From: CAYUYV01 sp050331455 | GTDB lineage: Bacteria; Pseudomonadota; Alphaproteobacteria; JAJFIK01 | Length of the DNA: 64,000 nt | Direction of reading: 5' to 3' | NCBI GenBank assembly: GCA_050331455.1 | Contig: JBHJGV010000027.1 | Coordinates: 148,805 to 212,804, forward strand | Part shown: piece by piece, positions 36,954 to 46,591 of the stretch | How the letters are laid out: each line of letters opens with the position of its first letter | Numbering within the stretch: the stretch's first letter is position 1 | The notes under the pieces: model-generated | The model's input: the letters and a program-made list of their open reading frames with translations, nothing else | What the model was told of the DNA's origin: nothing | Database searches by the model: none | Program-made: the position numbers and the translations under genes

Positions 36954-39900
36954 TCAGGGTCCCGGATCCGCCGGATCGGGCTCTTCCTCCAGAATTCTCA
37001 GCAATTCAAGCACATTGGCCGGAAGGTCGTCTTCCGTTATGCGGTCGGCCTTCATCGTCTTGATGCGCATGGCGGCGTCATAGCGCAGTTCGGACGCGTC
37101 CAAATGGTGACTGATGGCGCCCGGCGGCCCGCTCAAACGCAGATTGACCGGCGCGGCATCGGCGGAAATCGTGAAGGCGGCGTCGAGGTCGACAAGGCGC
37201 GCCGGCACATTGACGGCGCCGGTAACGCTCAGCGGCCGCCCGGCCCACTCGCCCGTCAGCCCATCCGTGTCCGCCGTGCCGTCGACAATCTCAAAGCGGC
37301 CCGTGAGATCCTCGACCGGCGTCCCGTCCCCAGCGCGCATGCGAGCGACGGCGGCTTCGAAGCCACTCAGAGTCTCGAGGCTCGGCCAGGCCTCGGCCAG
37401 AGCGGCCATGTCCATGGGCGTGACGGTGAGTGCCGCCTCCGCGATCTCCACCGAGCCGGACAGCTCGGAGGCGAGATCGAACAGGGAAAAGCCGCTGGCC
37501 TCGATGCGGGCGCTGCCGCTCACCCGCCCCTCCAGGCGCAGACGGGTTTCGCTGTCCTGGGGCCCCGGCGGAAAGCCGGCCGCGACGGGAAGATCGCGGG
37601 CCTCGACGCTGACCGCCACATGTGCAGCGCCTTGCCCATCGCGATTGATCGTGACCGCCCCGTCGAGGGCGCCTTCGCCCACACCGGCACGGATGCCTTC
37701 CGCCACCAAACGGCCTTCGGACAGGGACAGGGGCAGCGTGACATCCTGCAGCCGATAGCCGCCGATGGTCAAAATGCCCACGGAAAGGGTCACCGCGCCG
37801 GTTGGCGTGCGCTCGAGCCAGGACAGATCCAGGGGCGCAACGGGCCAGTTTGCCTCGCCCTGCAACGCCGCGCCGAGATCCACACCCAGATACCGGGAGG
37901 GGTTCTCGAGCCGCAGGGTATCCAGCACGACATCCCCGGTCAGCACGACGGGCATGCGAGAGGCGTGCGCCGACCCCGGTGCCTCCGCCGGGCGGGTCAC
38001 GGTCAGGTCGCCGCCGATCAGAGTGTCCCCGACCCGCCCCGCCAGATCGCCGAAGCGCAATGAGGCAAGGGATCCGGACACGAGACCGGTCATGGATAGG
38101 GGCCCGAGGGCATCGAGCCCTTCGAGGGGCGGTGTGGTCACGCTGAGCCGCCCGTTGAGCCGCGCGGGCGTTGCAGCCGGATCGAGATCCACAGTGGCGG
38201 TGGCATCGAGACCCGCAAGCTCCAGGGCGAGTTCCGCGGTTCCCGTCCCTTCCCCCAGCAGAATCTGCGCGCTGAGGCGCCCGGAGAGATCGGCGGGCTC
38301 CCGGACGGTGTCGGTCTCGCCGGGCCCTGACGCTCGAACCGGCATGGGGAGTCCGAGAAGGGTTGCGATGGCCCGGCCGTCATCGGCGGTCAGGTCGAGG
38401 GTCAGGTCGCCGCCCATGGGCCAGTCGAGCATCGCGCCGTCCGCCAAGCGCAGATTGGCCTTCCCGGCCACTCTCATCTCGCCGAGCAGACCATCGATCC
38501 CGCCCACCAGACGCCGGTCCTGGAGGCGTCCACCCAGATGCACACCCACCGGCGCGCCCAGGGCGCCGGCCATCCCCGGCAGCACCGCGGTCTCCCGGGC
38601 GGGATCGATGTGAAGGGACCGCAACAGACCGCCCAGGGTCGCGGCGGAGAGATGGAGGTCCATGGTGGCCCAGGGGACCGGAGGCTCCTGGTCGCGCGGG
38701 CGCGGCGCCGGAGCGAACAGGCGGGCCGTCCCGGCGACACCTGTCCCCTTTGGATCGGCCATGTCGATTTTGGAAAAGGTGAGGCCCACGTCGCCGTTCC
38801 GGCGGTCCAGCACGCCCTCCAATGTGAGCCGGGTGAGGTCCCGCCCGGCGGCCTTCAGCGCCTGTCCCTCGATCACGAACGCCATGGACACGGGCCGCCC
38901 CGCGACGGCCTGCCCCGTGCCGCCCTCGCCGGTCTCGCCGGTCTCGGACCCGCTGCCGGACGCCCCGGTTGGATCGAGAATGGCCGCAACCATGGACAGA
39001 TCGAGGCCCCGGGCCGCAAGGCTGGCCTCGCCCTGGATCTGCGGGCCGCCCAATGAAACGGCCCCGTCGCCTTCAAGGACCATGTCGCCGAGGACGAGAC
39101 GGGCGCCCTGCAAGGTCAACTGGTTCGGCGGGCCTTCGCCGGTCGCCGGCGCCGAGACGGCAAGGCGTGCGCTGCCCTCCAGGGCTCCCAACCTCCCCGG
39201 TGCGACATTCTCGATGGGGAGGCCCAGCCAGTCGAAAAAGGGCCTTGGATAGGCGGCCTCGATCCGCAGTTCCCCGTGCCACAGGGCCCCGGAGCGGCGA
39301 TCACCCGCCGCCGGCGCGGTCACTGCCACATGGGCGCCGCCGGGCAGCGCGCCCCGGGCCTCGGCCAGGCTCAATTGTCCGGCCTCCACCCTTGCGGCAA
39401 GGCTCGCGCCCTTGAAGACTGATTTCTGCCAGAGCAGGCTCGCCACGCTCAAAGAGAGGTCGGCATCGCATTCGCTCCACGGCGCAGCGAGGGGCCGCGG
39501 CGTGACGATGGCCGCAATTCTCTCGGGCTCAAGAGGCTCCTTCAGCGAAAGCGCATTTGCGAGGGGGCCCAGGGTCCCCTCAAGGGACCCAAGTGTTTCC
39601 TCGACGACCAGTGTCGGCGTCGACAGATCAAGGGAAACGTTTGGCCGGTTGTTCACCACACTGAAGGTGGCAGCGCCGGCGAACTGGAAGCGGCCGAGAT
39701 CGAAATGGCCGATCTTCACGGCAAGACCGGCCTCGCCTCGCGCATTTGAAACCGGTGCTGTGGTGGCTTCGAGCGAGACCGGCAGCCGGGCGATGGGCGC
39801 CGTGAACGGATCCCTTGCCTCGTCCCCGGCCCGGTCCCCACCCCGGTCCATAAGGCGGGCCAGATCGGCCAGGCTGTCGGCTTTGAGGGTGAGGCTGCCG

Positions 39901-40619
39901 ACCAGGGGGCGAGCGCTGTTCGGTTGGCCCATCCCCGTGTAGCGCAGGGAAAAGCCGGCCTCATCGGCGACGAGACGCCAGCGCAGGCGCCCCACCACCC
40001 CCTGCGCGCCCGGCTTGTCATCGGTCCCTAGCCCGTCGGTGGCAGACCCGGAAAAGCTGACCGGAACGCCGGCCACCCGCCCGTCGAGGGACCAGGTTCG
40101 TCCGGCCTCCCCCTTGCCCCAGTGTGCCTTGTCCAATTCGGCGAGGACCGCACCGGTCTCCGTGCGGAGTTGGGCGTCCGAGACCGCCACGGCAGCACCC
40201 AGACCGGGGCCCGTGGACAGGCCATCGAGCAGACGGCCCCATTGGACGGCCGAGCCGACGGCCGGGCCCTCGACAACCACGCCATCGAGGGTGAGCCCCG
40301 TCACCCGGGCCGCCGCATCGATCCAGAAGGTCCAGTCCATATCCACATCGACCCGGTCCGCCCGGACCGAGATCGGCCCCGGCAGGCCTGTGCGCGCGGC
40401 CGGCAAACGGGTCTGGACATCGCCAAGAGAGACGGTCGGGCTCGGCAGAAGCTGGACGCGGATCGACCCGCCGATGCTGACGGGCGCGCCGGCGAGGTCC
40501 CGGGCGGTCGCTTCCATGGGCGCGCGCAGATGGGACCAGTCCAAAAAGGGCGGAACGACAAGGCCGGCCGAAAGGAAAACGGTGAGCGCCACCGCCAACA
40601 TGGTCAGGATCCGCCCCAC
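36954..40619 (-). CDS. AsmA family protein, 1221 residues
   Basis: A large inner-membrane-anchored periplasmic protein of the AsmA/TamB-like superfamily, whose members bridge the periplasm and are implicated in phospholipid transport to the outer membrane. One N-terminal membrane segment (TMLAVALTVFLSAGLVVPPF) is followed by the AsmA domain with DLAGAPVSIGGSIRVQLLPS near residue 40. Long repetitive beta-strand stretches rich in DG, LRLADG and GALDG turns follow. The C-terminal acidic tail EEEPDPADPGP is unusual but may be neutral. The start is GTG with GGGAG upstream. Confidence 0.85.
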   Translation of the reverse strand: MGRILTMLAVALTVFLSAGLVVPPFLDWSHLRAPMEATARDLAGAPVSIGGSIRVQLLPSPTVSLGDVQTRLPAARTGLPGPISVRADRVDVDMDWTFWIDAAARVTGLTLDGVVVEGPAVGSAVQWGRLLDGLSTGPGLGAAVAVSDAQLRTETGAVLAELDKAHWGKGEAGRTWSLDGRVAGVPVSFSGSATDGLGTDDKPGAQGVVGRLRWRLVADEAGFSLRYTGMGQPNSARPLVGSLTLKADSLADLARLMDRGGDRAGDEARDPFTAPIARLPVSLEATTAPVSNARGEAGLAVKIGHFDLGRFQFAGAATFSVVNNRPNVSLDLSTPTLVVEETLGSLEGTLGPLANALSLKEPLEPERIAAIVTPRPLAAPWSECDADLSLSVASLLWQKSVFKGASLAARVEAGQLSLAEARGALPGGAHVAVTAPAAGDRRSGALWHGELRIEAAYPRPFFDWLGLPIENVAPGRLGALEGSARLAVSAPATGEGPPNQLTLQGARLVLGDMVLEGDGAVSLGGPQIQGEASLAARGLDLSMVAAILDPTGASGSGSETGETGEGGTGQAVAGRPVSMAFVIEGQALKAAGRDLTRLTLEGVLDRRNGDVGLTFSKIDMADPKGTGVAGTARLFAPAPRPRDQEPPVPWATMDLHLSAATLGGLLRSLHIDPARETAVLPGMAGALGAPVGVHLGGRLQDRRLVGGIDGLLGEMRVAGKANLRLADGAMLDWPMGGDLTLDLTADDGRAIATLLGLPMPVRASGPGETDTVREPADLSGRLSAQILLGEGTGTAELALELAGLDATATVDLDPAATPARLNGRLSVTTPPLEGLDALGPLSMTGLVSGSLASLRFGDLAGRVGDTLIGGDLTVTRPAEAPGSAHASRMPVVLTGDVVLDTLRLENPSRYLGVDLGAALQGEANWPVAPLDLSWLERTPTGAVTLSVGILTIGGYRLQDVTLPLSLSEGRLVAEGIRAGVGEGALDGAVTINRDGQGAAHVAVSVEARDLPVAAGFPPGPQDSETRLRLEGRVSGSARIEASGFSLFDLASELSGSVEIAEAALTVTPMDMAALAEAWPSLETLSGFEAAVARMRAGDGTPVEDLTGRFEIVDGTADTDGLTGEWAGRPLSVTGAVNVPARLVDLDAAFTISADAAPVNLRLSGPPGAISHHLDASELRYDAAMRIKTMKADRITEDDLPANVLELLRILEEEPDPADPGP

Positions 40620-40846
40620 GGTATACTCCCTTTGTCGCCGCCCCTGGTCACCCGGCGGACCGCCATGCGAAAAGACACGGGACAGGCGCGCATCCGCCGT
40701 GTGTGACGGCCGGTCACCCGCGCCGGCCCTGGACCCTCGTCCCCCCGCGTCTCCATCATAGCGTGCCAGCGCGTTCGGGACACGGGGTGTTCATCGGCAA
40801 GCCCCCCTTTCTGTACCGCCGGTCCATCGATCTGGGAGGAGCATGC

Positions 40847-41041
40847 ATGGGAACCCTCATCAATCTGCGCGAGATGCGCAAACGAAAGGCCCGCGAAGAC
40901 GCGCAAACCCAGGCGGCGGAAAACCGAACCCGCTTCGGCAGGACGAAGGCCGAGCGCCAGAACAACGAGGCCGAACAGACCGCCGCCGAAAAGCGTCATG
41001 GCGGCCGGAAACTGGATCGGCACGACGGAGGGCCCGAATGA
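40847..41041 (+). CDS. DUF4169 family protein
   Basis: A 64-residue, highly charged protein, probably helical. It begins MGTLINLREMRKRKARED and contains NRTRFGRTKAER, the DUF4169 core. The function is unknown; the family is mostly alphaproteobacterial. GGGAGGA precedes the ATG. Its stop overlaps the next start (ATGA), so it is coupled to the pentapeptide-repeat gene. It is divergent from the AsmA gene. Confidence 0.85.
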   Translation: MGTLINLREMRKRKAREDAQTQAAENRTRFGRTKAERQNNEAEQTAAEKRHGGRKLDRHDGGPE

Positions 41042-41544
41042 TCTGCCGAAACGCCTCTGCGGCTTTTTTTCTGGCATGCCTCGCGCTCGCCGCGCCGGAC
41101 CTGGCCCGTGCTGCCTGCATCGATCCGCCGGGGCCGGGGGTCGATTATCGGCGCTGTTATCTGGAAGACCGCAAACTGGTCGAGGTGGATCTGAGCGGTG
41201 CGGATCTGCGCCAGGCCCGCTTCAGCCGGGCCATCCTGACCGGCGCGAGCCTCGCCGGCGCGAAAGCTCAGCGGGCCAAATTCATTGCGGTTCAGGCCGA
41301 CGGCGCGGATTTTACCGGTACAAATCTTCGGAACACCGATTTTACAAAGGCCATACTTGACGGGGCGACGCTGAGGGGAGCGGATTTCGCCCGCGCCCGC
41401 CTGTTCCGTGCGAGCCTGCGCGGCGCCGACCTGACCGACGCGGCGCTGAAAGACACGGACATTCTTGAAGCGGATTTTTCCGGCGCCACCTGGATCGACG
41501 GGACGCGGGTGTGTGCGGAAGGGTCGGTGGGCTTATGCCGCTGA
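41038..41544 (+). CDS. Secreted pentapeptide-repeat protein
   Basis: A 168-residue protein with a Sec signal peptide (FFLACLALAAPDLARA, likely cut before ACID). About 18 pentapeptide repeats of the A(D/N)LxX type follow, such as LSGADLRQARFSRAILTGAS and LRGADFARARLFRASLRGAD. The repeats form a right-handed beta helix. Cysteines near both ends (ACIDPPG, YRRCY, TRVC, GLC) suit periplasmic disulfides. The function is unknown. It overlaps the DUF4169 stop and the ClC start. Confidence 0.88.
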   Translation: MICRNASAAFFLACLALAAPDLARAACIDPPGPGVDYRRCYLEDRKLVEVDLSGADLRQARFSRAILTGASLAGAKAQRAKFIAVQADGADFTGTNLRNTDFTKAILDGATLRGADFARARLFRASLRGADLTDAALKDTDILEADFSGATWIDGTRVCAEGSVGLCR

Positions 41545-43181
41545 CGCCTGTGCCCAGGTCTTCGGGAGCCAGTCGCCGGGTCCAGCATGCCCGCTGGCGC
41601 CGGGCGGTGGCATGGCAGATCTGGCGCCTGACCCGGCGCCGCCAGGTTACAGTCTCGCTCGCCGCCGTCGGCGTGGGCCTGGCGGTCGGGCTCGCCGCCC
41701 TCGCCTTCCGTCTGGCCATCCTCGAAATCCAGTTCCTGTTTTTCGGGACGCGGGCGGAGGATCTCGCCGGCACAATGGGCGATCTGCCCTGGTGGCAGAT
41801 CCTGCTTGCGCCGGCCGCGGGCGGAGTGATCGTCGGCGTGATCCTGCAACGGCTGGGCAAGGAGCGGCCCCAGGGCATCCCGGAAGTCATCGATGCCCGG
41901 GCGCGGGGTGGCGGGCGCATGGAAACGCGCCCGGCGCTCGTCGATGCCGCCCTGTCGGCCACGTCCCTCGGCGCCGGGGCCAGTGCCGGACGCGAAGCCC
42001 CGATCGTGCATCTGGGCGGGGCGATCGCGTCCCTGTTCGCCCGGCGCCTTCACCTGCCCCAGCGCTATTCGCGCACCTTGCTCGGCTGCGGCGCGGCGGC
42101 GGCGGTCTCCGCGTCCTTCAACGCGCCCATTGCCGGTGTCCTGTTCGCTTTCGAGATCATTCTCGGCAGCTACGCCCTGCGGGCGATGGCCCCGGTGGCC
42201 CTGGCGGCGGTCACCGGCACGCTCGTCACCCGCACCTTGCTGGGCGAGGACCCAGCCTTCCAGGTGCCCGAGCCGGCGCTCGTGTCCTATCTGGAAATGC
42301 CCGCTTTCGTGGCCCTGGGCCTCCTGTCGGGCCTGCTGGCCATTCTGTTCATTCAGAGTTTGAAACTCGGCGACGGCTTGGCCCGACAGATCCCCATGCC
42401 GCTGATGGCCCGGCCGGTCGTGGGCGGCCTGCTGATCGGCCTGCTGGCCCTCGAAACACCGGAAATCCTGGGCGTCGGCTATGGCGCGATCGATGCGGCC
42501 TTGCGCGAAACCTATGCCTTGTCCGCCCTGCTTCTGCTGATCGGGGTCAAGCTTTTGGCCACGGCCATCACGTTCGCATCGAGGTTCGGCGGGGGGATTT
42601 TCACGCCGTCCATCTATGTGGGGGCCATGGCCGGCGGCGGGTTCGGAATCGCCCTCGGACAGGTCTTCCCCGACCAGGTCACGGGGTTCAGCTTCTACGC
42701 CATGGTGGGCATGGGCTCCGTGGCCGCGGCCGTGCTGGGGGCGCCCCTGTCGACCACGCTGATCGCCTTTGAACTCACGGGCGGCTATTCCCTGACCATC
42801 GCGCTTCTGGTGTCCGCATCCATCGCCACCCTGCTCACCCAAACCCTGCTCGGACACAGCTTTTTCCAGTGGAAGCTCGCGCAGCGGGGGCTCGATCTCA
42901 CCGGCGGCAGCTATACCGCCGTGCTGAAGACCATTAAGGTGCGGCGCTTCATGGATCGCCGCCCTGGTCCGGATCCGCGACTCGACGACTCGCTTGCCGC
43001 CGTCACGCCCGACACCTCGCTGGAAGATGTTCTGATACTGCTGGAGGAGGGCAATCTCGATTCCGTGCCAGTGCTCGACCCGGACCGGCCCGGCTTTGTC
43101 CTGGGGACGGTGACCTACACCCAGGCCCTGCGAACCTATAAAAACGCCCTCATACGCACCAATATCGAGGAGCACCAGTGA
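41535..43181 (+). CDS. ClC family chloride channel/antiporter with C-terminal CBS region
   Basis: An integral membrane Cl- channel or Cl-/H+ exchanger of 548 residues. Family motifs are GAGASAGREAPIVHLGG near residue 147, which holds the gating Glu, FNAPIAGVLFAFE near residue 190, and GGGIFTPSIYVGAMAGG near residue 350. The hydrophilic C-terminus (DDSLAAVTPDTSLEDVLILL) resembles a CBS domain. The start at 41535 overlaps the pentapeptide gene by 10 bases. The channel selectivity cannot be told. Confidence 0.88.
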   Translation: MPLTPVPRSSGASRRVQHARWRRAVAWQIWRLTRRRQVTVSLAAVGVGLAVGLAALAFRLAILEIQFLFFGTRAEDLAGTMGDLPWWQILLAPAAGGVIVGVILQRLGKERPQGIPEVIDARARGGGRMETRPALVDAALSATSLGAGASAGREAPIVHLGGAIASLFARRLHLPQRYSRTLLGCGAAAAVSASFNAPIAGVLFAFEIILGSYALRAMAPVALAAVTGTLVTRTLLGEDPAFQVPEPALVSYLEMPAFVALGLLSGLLAILFIQSLKLGDGLARQIPMPLMARPVVGGLLIGLLALETPEILGVGYGAIDAALRETYALSALLLLIGVKLLATAITFASRFGGGIFTPSIYVGAMAGGGFGIALGQVFPDQVTGFSFYAMVGMGSVAAAVLGAPLSTTLIAFELTGGYSLTIALLVSASIATLLTQTLLGHSFFQWKLAQRGLDLTGGSYTAVLKTIKVRRFMDRRPGPDPRLDDSLAAVTPDTSLEDVLILLEEGNLDSVPVLDPDRPGFVLGTVTYTQALRTYKNALIRTNIEEHQ

Positions 43182-43268
43182 GCCCCGCCCAATCAAGTCC
43201 GCCCTCGACACCGCGCGCCCCGTCGATCCCGACCCACGGCGCCCGGGGGCCGGCCGGACCAGCGTGAC

Positions 43269-45632
43269 ATGATGGCTTCGACCTTCAACGACCCTTTCGA
43301 CCTCGACGACGAGCCGCTGGACACCCCAGACGCCTCTGGCCCCGGCGCCCCTGGCCCCGGCGCGCCGCCGGCGCGGGACCTGCTGGAGGGCCTTAACCCG
43401 GAACAGCAGGCAGCCGTCGAGGCCCTTGACGGACCGGTCCTGGTGCTGGCCGGCGCGGGCACGGGCAAGACCCGGGTCCTGACCACGCGCATTGCCCATC
43501 TGCTGACCACGGGGCGCGCCTATCCCGGCCAGATCCTGGCCGTGACCTTCACGAACAAGGCGGCCCGGGAAATGAAAAACCGCATCGAGGGTCTGATGGG
43601 GCGGGTCGTGGAGGGCATGCCCTGGCTCGGCACATTCCATTCCATCAGTGCCCAGATGCTGCGCCGCCATGCCGAGGCCGCCGGTCTGACCTCGAATTTC
43701 ACCATTCTCGACACGGATGACCAGATCCGCGTCCTCAAACAGATCATCGAGGCGGCGCGCATCGACGAAAAGCGCTGGCCAGCACGCCAGCTCGCCTTCC
43801 TGCTCGACCGGTGGAAGAACAAGGGCTGGCTGCCGGACCATGTGCCCGCCGAGGAGGCCAAGCGCTTTGCCAACGGCAAGGCCATCGACCTCTATCGCCT
43901 TTACCAGGAGCGTCTTAAGACCCTGAACGCGGTGGATTTCGGGGATCTCCTGCTCCAGGTGACGACCTTGTTCCAGCACCACCCGGACATTCTGGAAGGG
44001 TTCCAGGATCGCTTTCGCTACATCCTCGTGGACGAGTATCAGGATACGAATGTCGCCCAATATCTCTGGCTGCGTCTCCTCGCCCAGAAGCGCCAGAACA
44101 TCTGCTGTGTGGGCGACGACGACCAGTCCATCTATGGCTGGCGCGGCGCGGAGGTCGACAATATCCTCCGTTTCGAGACGGATTTCCCGGAGGCGACGGT
44201 CATCCGCCTGGAACGCAATTATCGCTCCACCAGCCACATCCTGGGCGCCGCCTCGGGCCTGATCAATGCCAACAAGGCGCGCCTCGGCAAGACCCTGTGG
44301 ACCGAAGATCAGGCCGGCGAACCGGTGTCCGTACGCGGCGTCTTCGACCATGTGGAAGAGGCACGCACCGTGTCCGACACGATCGAAACACTGCACAAGG
44401 ACGGTCACGCCTTCAAGGAGATGGCCGTTCTCGTGCGCGCCTCCAGCCAGATGCGCAATTTCGAGGACCGGTTCTTCAATATCGGCCTGCCCTACAAGGT
44501 CATCGGGGGGCCGCGCTTTTATGAGCGCCAGGAGATCCGGGACGCCAATGCCTATTTCCGTCTGATCGTGAACCCCTCCGACAGTCTCGCCTTCGAGCGC
44601 ATCTTCAACAAGCCTTCCCGCAAGCTGGGGGACAAGGTCTCCCAGGCCTTCGCAGCGCTCGCGCGGGAGGCGGACATCTCCTATCTGGAGGCCAGCCGCC
44701 GGCTGGTGGACCAGGGCGCCCTGCGTGGCCAGCAGGCCAAGGCCATGGACGGTTTTCTGCGCCAGATCGAGCTGTGGTCCACCTTGAAGGCCACCAAACC
44801 GCACACGGAGCTTGCCGGCCAGATCCTGGACGAGAGTGGTTACATGGAGATGCTCATGAACGACAAGTCGCCCCAGGCGCCGGGCCGCATCGACAACCTG
44901 AAGGACCTCGTGAGCGGCATGGCCGAGTTCGACACCCTGGCGGGCTATCTGGAGCATGTTTCCCTGGTCATGGACCGGGAAGATACGGCGACGGACGATG
45001 CCGTGACGATCATGACGCTCCACGCCGCCAAGGGCCTGGAGTTCGACACCGTCTTCCTGCCCGGTTGGGAAGAAGGCATGTTCCCGAATCAGCGGTCCAT
45101 GGACGAGAGCGGGGAAAAGGGTCTGGAGGAGGAACGGCGCCTCGCCTATGTGGGTCTGACCCGGGCACGCAAGCGCAGCTTTGTCTCCTACACGACCATG
45201 CGCGAAATCTATGGCCGGACCCAGCCCTGTATTCCCTCCCGGTTCATCACGGAACTGCCGGACGACCATGTGGAGGCGGACCATGCCGAGCGCCTTTACG
45301 ACGGCGGCGGCTTCGGGGCAGGCTTTTCCGGCATGGGCCAGGGAGCACGGTTTGAGAGCACCTATGACACGCCGGGCTGGCAAAGGGCACGCGAGGCCCT
45401 GTCCCGCGCCGGCGGCACGGCCACCCGCCCCCCAGTGACCATCGATCATACGCCGGAGCTTCTCGCGACCAACGATCCGCAAGCGGAATCCTTCAAGGTC
45501 GGCGACCGGATCTTTCACCAGAAATTCGGCTATGGGCTGATCACGGCCGTCGAGGGGAACAAGCTGACGGTCGAATTCGAAAAGGCGGGGGCGAAAAAGG
45601 TTATCGCAAGTTTCGTGGAGCGGTCCGGCTGA
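43269..45632 (+). CDS. uvrD: ATP-dependent DNA helicase UvrD/PcrA
   Basis: A superfamily 1A 3'-5' helicase for nucleotide-excision and mismatch repair, 787 residues. Helicase motifs are in order: NPEQQAAVEALDGPVLVLAG near residue 43, AGTGKTRVL, TFTNKAAREMKNRI, LVDEYQDTNVAQY near residue 253, GDDDQSIYGWRGA, and MTLHAAKGLEFDTVFLPGWE near residue 580. RRLAYVGLTRARK follows. The C-terminus has the tudor-like VGDRIFHQKFGYG segment. The first 38 residues are acidic and Pro-rich. prmA follows, the usual alphaproteobacterial order. Confidence 0.95.
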   Translation: MMASTFNDPFDLDDEPLDTPDASGPGAPGPGAPPARDLLEGLNPEQQAAVEALDGPVLVLAGAGTGKTRVLTTRIAHLLTTGRAYPGQILAVTFTNKAAREMKNRIEGLMGRVVEGMPWLGTFHSISAQMLRRHAEAAGLTSNFTILDTDDQIRVLKQIIEAARIDEKRWPARQLAFLLDRWKNKGWLPDHVPAEEAKRFANGKAIDLYRLYQERLKTLNAVDFGDLLLQVTTLFQHHPDILEGFQDRFRYILVDEYQDTNVAQYLWLRLLAQKRQNICCVGDDDQSIYGWRGAEVDNILRFETDFPEATVIRLERNYRSTSHILGAASGLINANKARLGKTLWTEDQAGEPVSVRGVFDHVEEARTVSDTIETLHKDGHAFKEMAVLVRASSQMRNFEDRFFNIGLPYKVIGGPRFYERQEIRDANAYFRLIVNPSDSLAFERIFNKPSRKLGDKVSQAFAALAREADISYLEASRRLVDQGALRGQQAKAMDGFLRQIELWSTLKATKPHTELAGQILDESGYMEMLMNDKSPQAPGRIDNLKDLVSGMAEFDTLAGYLEHVSLVMDREDTATDDAVTIMTLHAAKGLEFDTVFLPGWEEGMFPNQRSMDESGEKGLEEERRLAYVGLTRARKRSFVSYTTMREIYGRTQPCIPSRFITELPDDHVEADHAERLYDGGGFGAGFSGMGQGARFESTYDTPGWQRAREALSRAGGTATRPPVTIDHTPELLATNDPQAESFKVGDRIFHQKFGYGLITAVEGNKLTVEFEKAGAKKVIASFVERSG

Positions 45633-45668
45633 GGGTCCCGACCAGCGCGGTTTCACGTTTGGGGAGCA

Positions 45669-46544
45669 ATGATCATGTGGCGGATCATTTTCGAAGGGGC
45701 CCGTCTGACGGCCGAGCGCGTCGCCGCGCTGCTGGATGGGGCCATGGTGCCGGAGGCCCAGGCCGTGTCCCTGTTCGAGACGGCCGATGCCGGGTGCTGG
45801 CGCCTGGAGGCCATTTATGAGGACGAGACGGAGGCGAAGGCGGCCCTCGACCTGCTCGACGATCAGCAACGCCTGCAGGCCGCCGCTTCGCCCGTACCCC
45901 AGGAAGACTGGGTGGCAAAGTCCCTGGCCGGCCTGCCGCCCGTGCGCGCCGGCCGGTTCGTCATCCATGGGGAGCACCATGCCAATGCGGCCCAGGCCGG
46001 GGATATCGCCCTTCAGATCGAGGCGGGGATGGCTTTCGGAACCGGCCACCATGGCACGACCCAGGGTTGCCTGGAGGCCCTCGACCGATTGAGCCGCACA
46101 CGGCGTTTCTCCAAGGGTCTCGACGTGGGCTGCGGCACGGGCATTCTGGCGCTGGCCGTCGCCCGCCGGTTCCACATTCCCGTCGTGGCCAGCGATCTCG
46201 ACGCCGACGCGACGGCGATGACACGGGAAAACGCCCGCATCAATGGCTGCGCGCCGTTCATCACCGTGCTGACCGCCCCTGGCACGCGCCATCCGGATAT
46301 TCTGACCCGCGGCCCCTATGACCTGGTCATGGCGAACATTCTGATGGGGCCGCTGTTGCGCCTTGCCGGCAACCTCGTTTCGGCCACGGCACCGGGCGGC
46401 CTGCTTGTGCTCTCGGGCCTGCTCGTGGACCAGGAAAACCGGGTGCTGGCCGCCTATCGAGGACGGGGCATGCGGGTCCGCGACCGTCTGCACCGGGAAG
46501 GCTGGAGCACTCTCGCCCTCGAAAAACCCCTTAAAACCGCTTGA
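45669..46544 (+). CDS. prmA: Ribosomal protein L11 methyltransferase
   Basis: A SAM enzyme trimethylating L11 of the 50S subunit. The 291 residues comprise an N-terminal recognition part and the catalytic domain. Signatures are GMAFGTGHHGTTQGCLEALD near residue 119, GLDVGCGTGILALA near residue 152, and DLVMANILMGPL near residue 218. A second ATG two codons in is also plausible. It lies between uvrD and an aminopeptidase P gene, a conserved trio. Confidence 0.92.
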   Translation: MIMWRIIFEGARLTAERVAALLDGAMVPEAQAVSLFETADAGCWRLEAIYEDETEAKAALDLLDDQQRLQAAASPVPQEDWVAKSLAGLPPVRAGRFVIHGEHHANAAQAGDIALQIEAGMAFGTGHHGTTQGCLEALDRLSRTRRFSKGLDVGCGTGILALAVARRFHIPVVASDLDADATAMTRENARINGCAPFITVLTAPGTRHPDILTRGPYDLVMANILMGPLLRLAGNLVSATAPGGLLVLSGLLVDQENRVLAAYRGRGMRVRDRLHREGWSTLALEKPLKTA

Positions 46545-46591
46545 CAACCCTGAGGGTCGGCCGAGCCCACCCTGCGAAGGAGGGAAACATC

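Noticed and set aside
34208..37063. A 951-codon plus-strand frame opposite moaA, the TIR-FGE gene and the epimerase
   Set aside because: It is an antisense shadow of well-defined proteins and no domain is recognisable.
41292..46547. A 1751-codon open frame on the minus strand opposite clcA, uvrD and prmA
   Set aside because: It runs across several well-supported plus-strand genes, resembles no family and has no ribosome site. Long antisense frames are expected in high-GC DNA with biased third positions.
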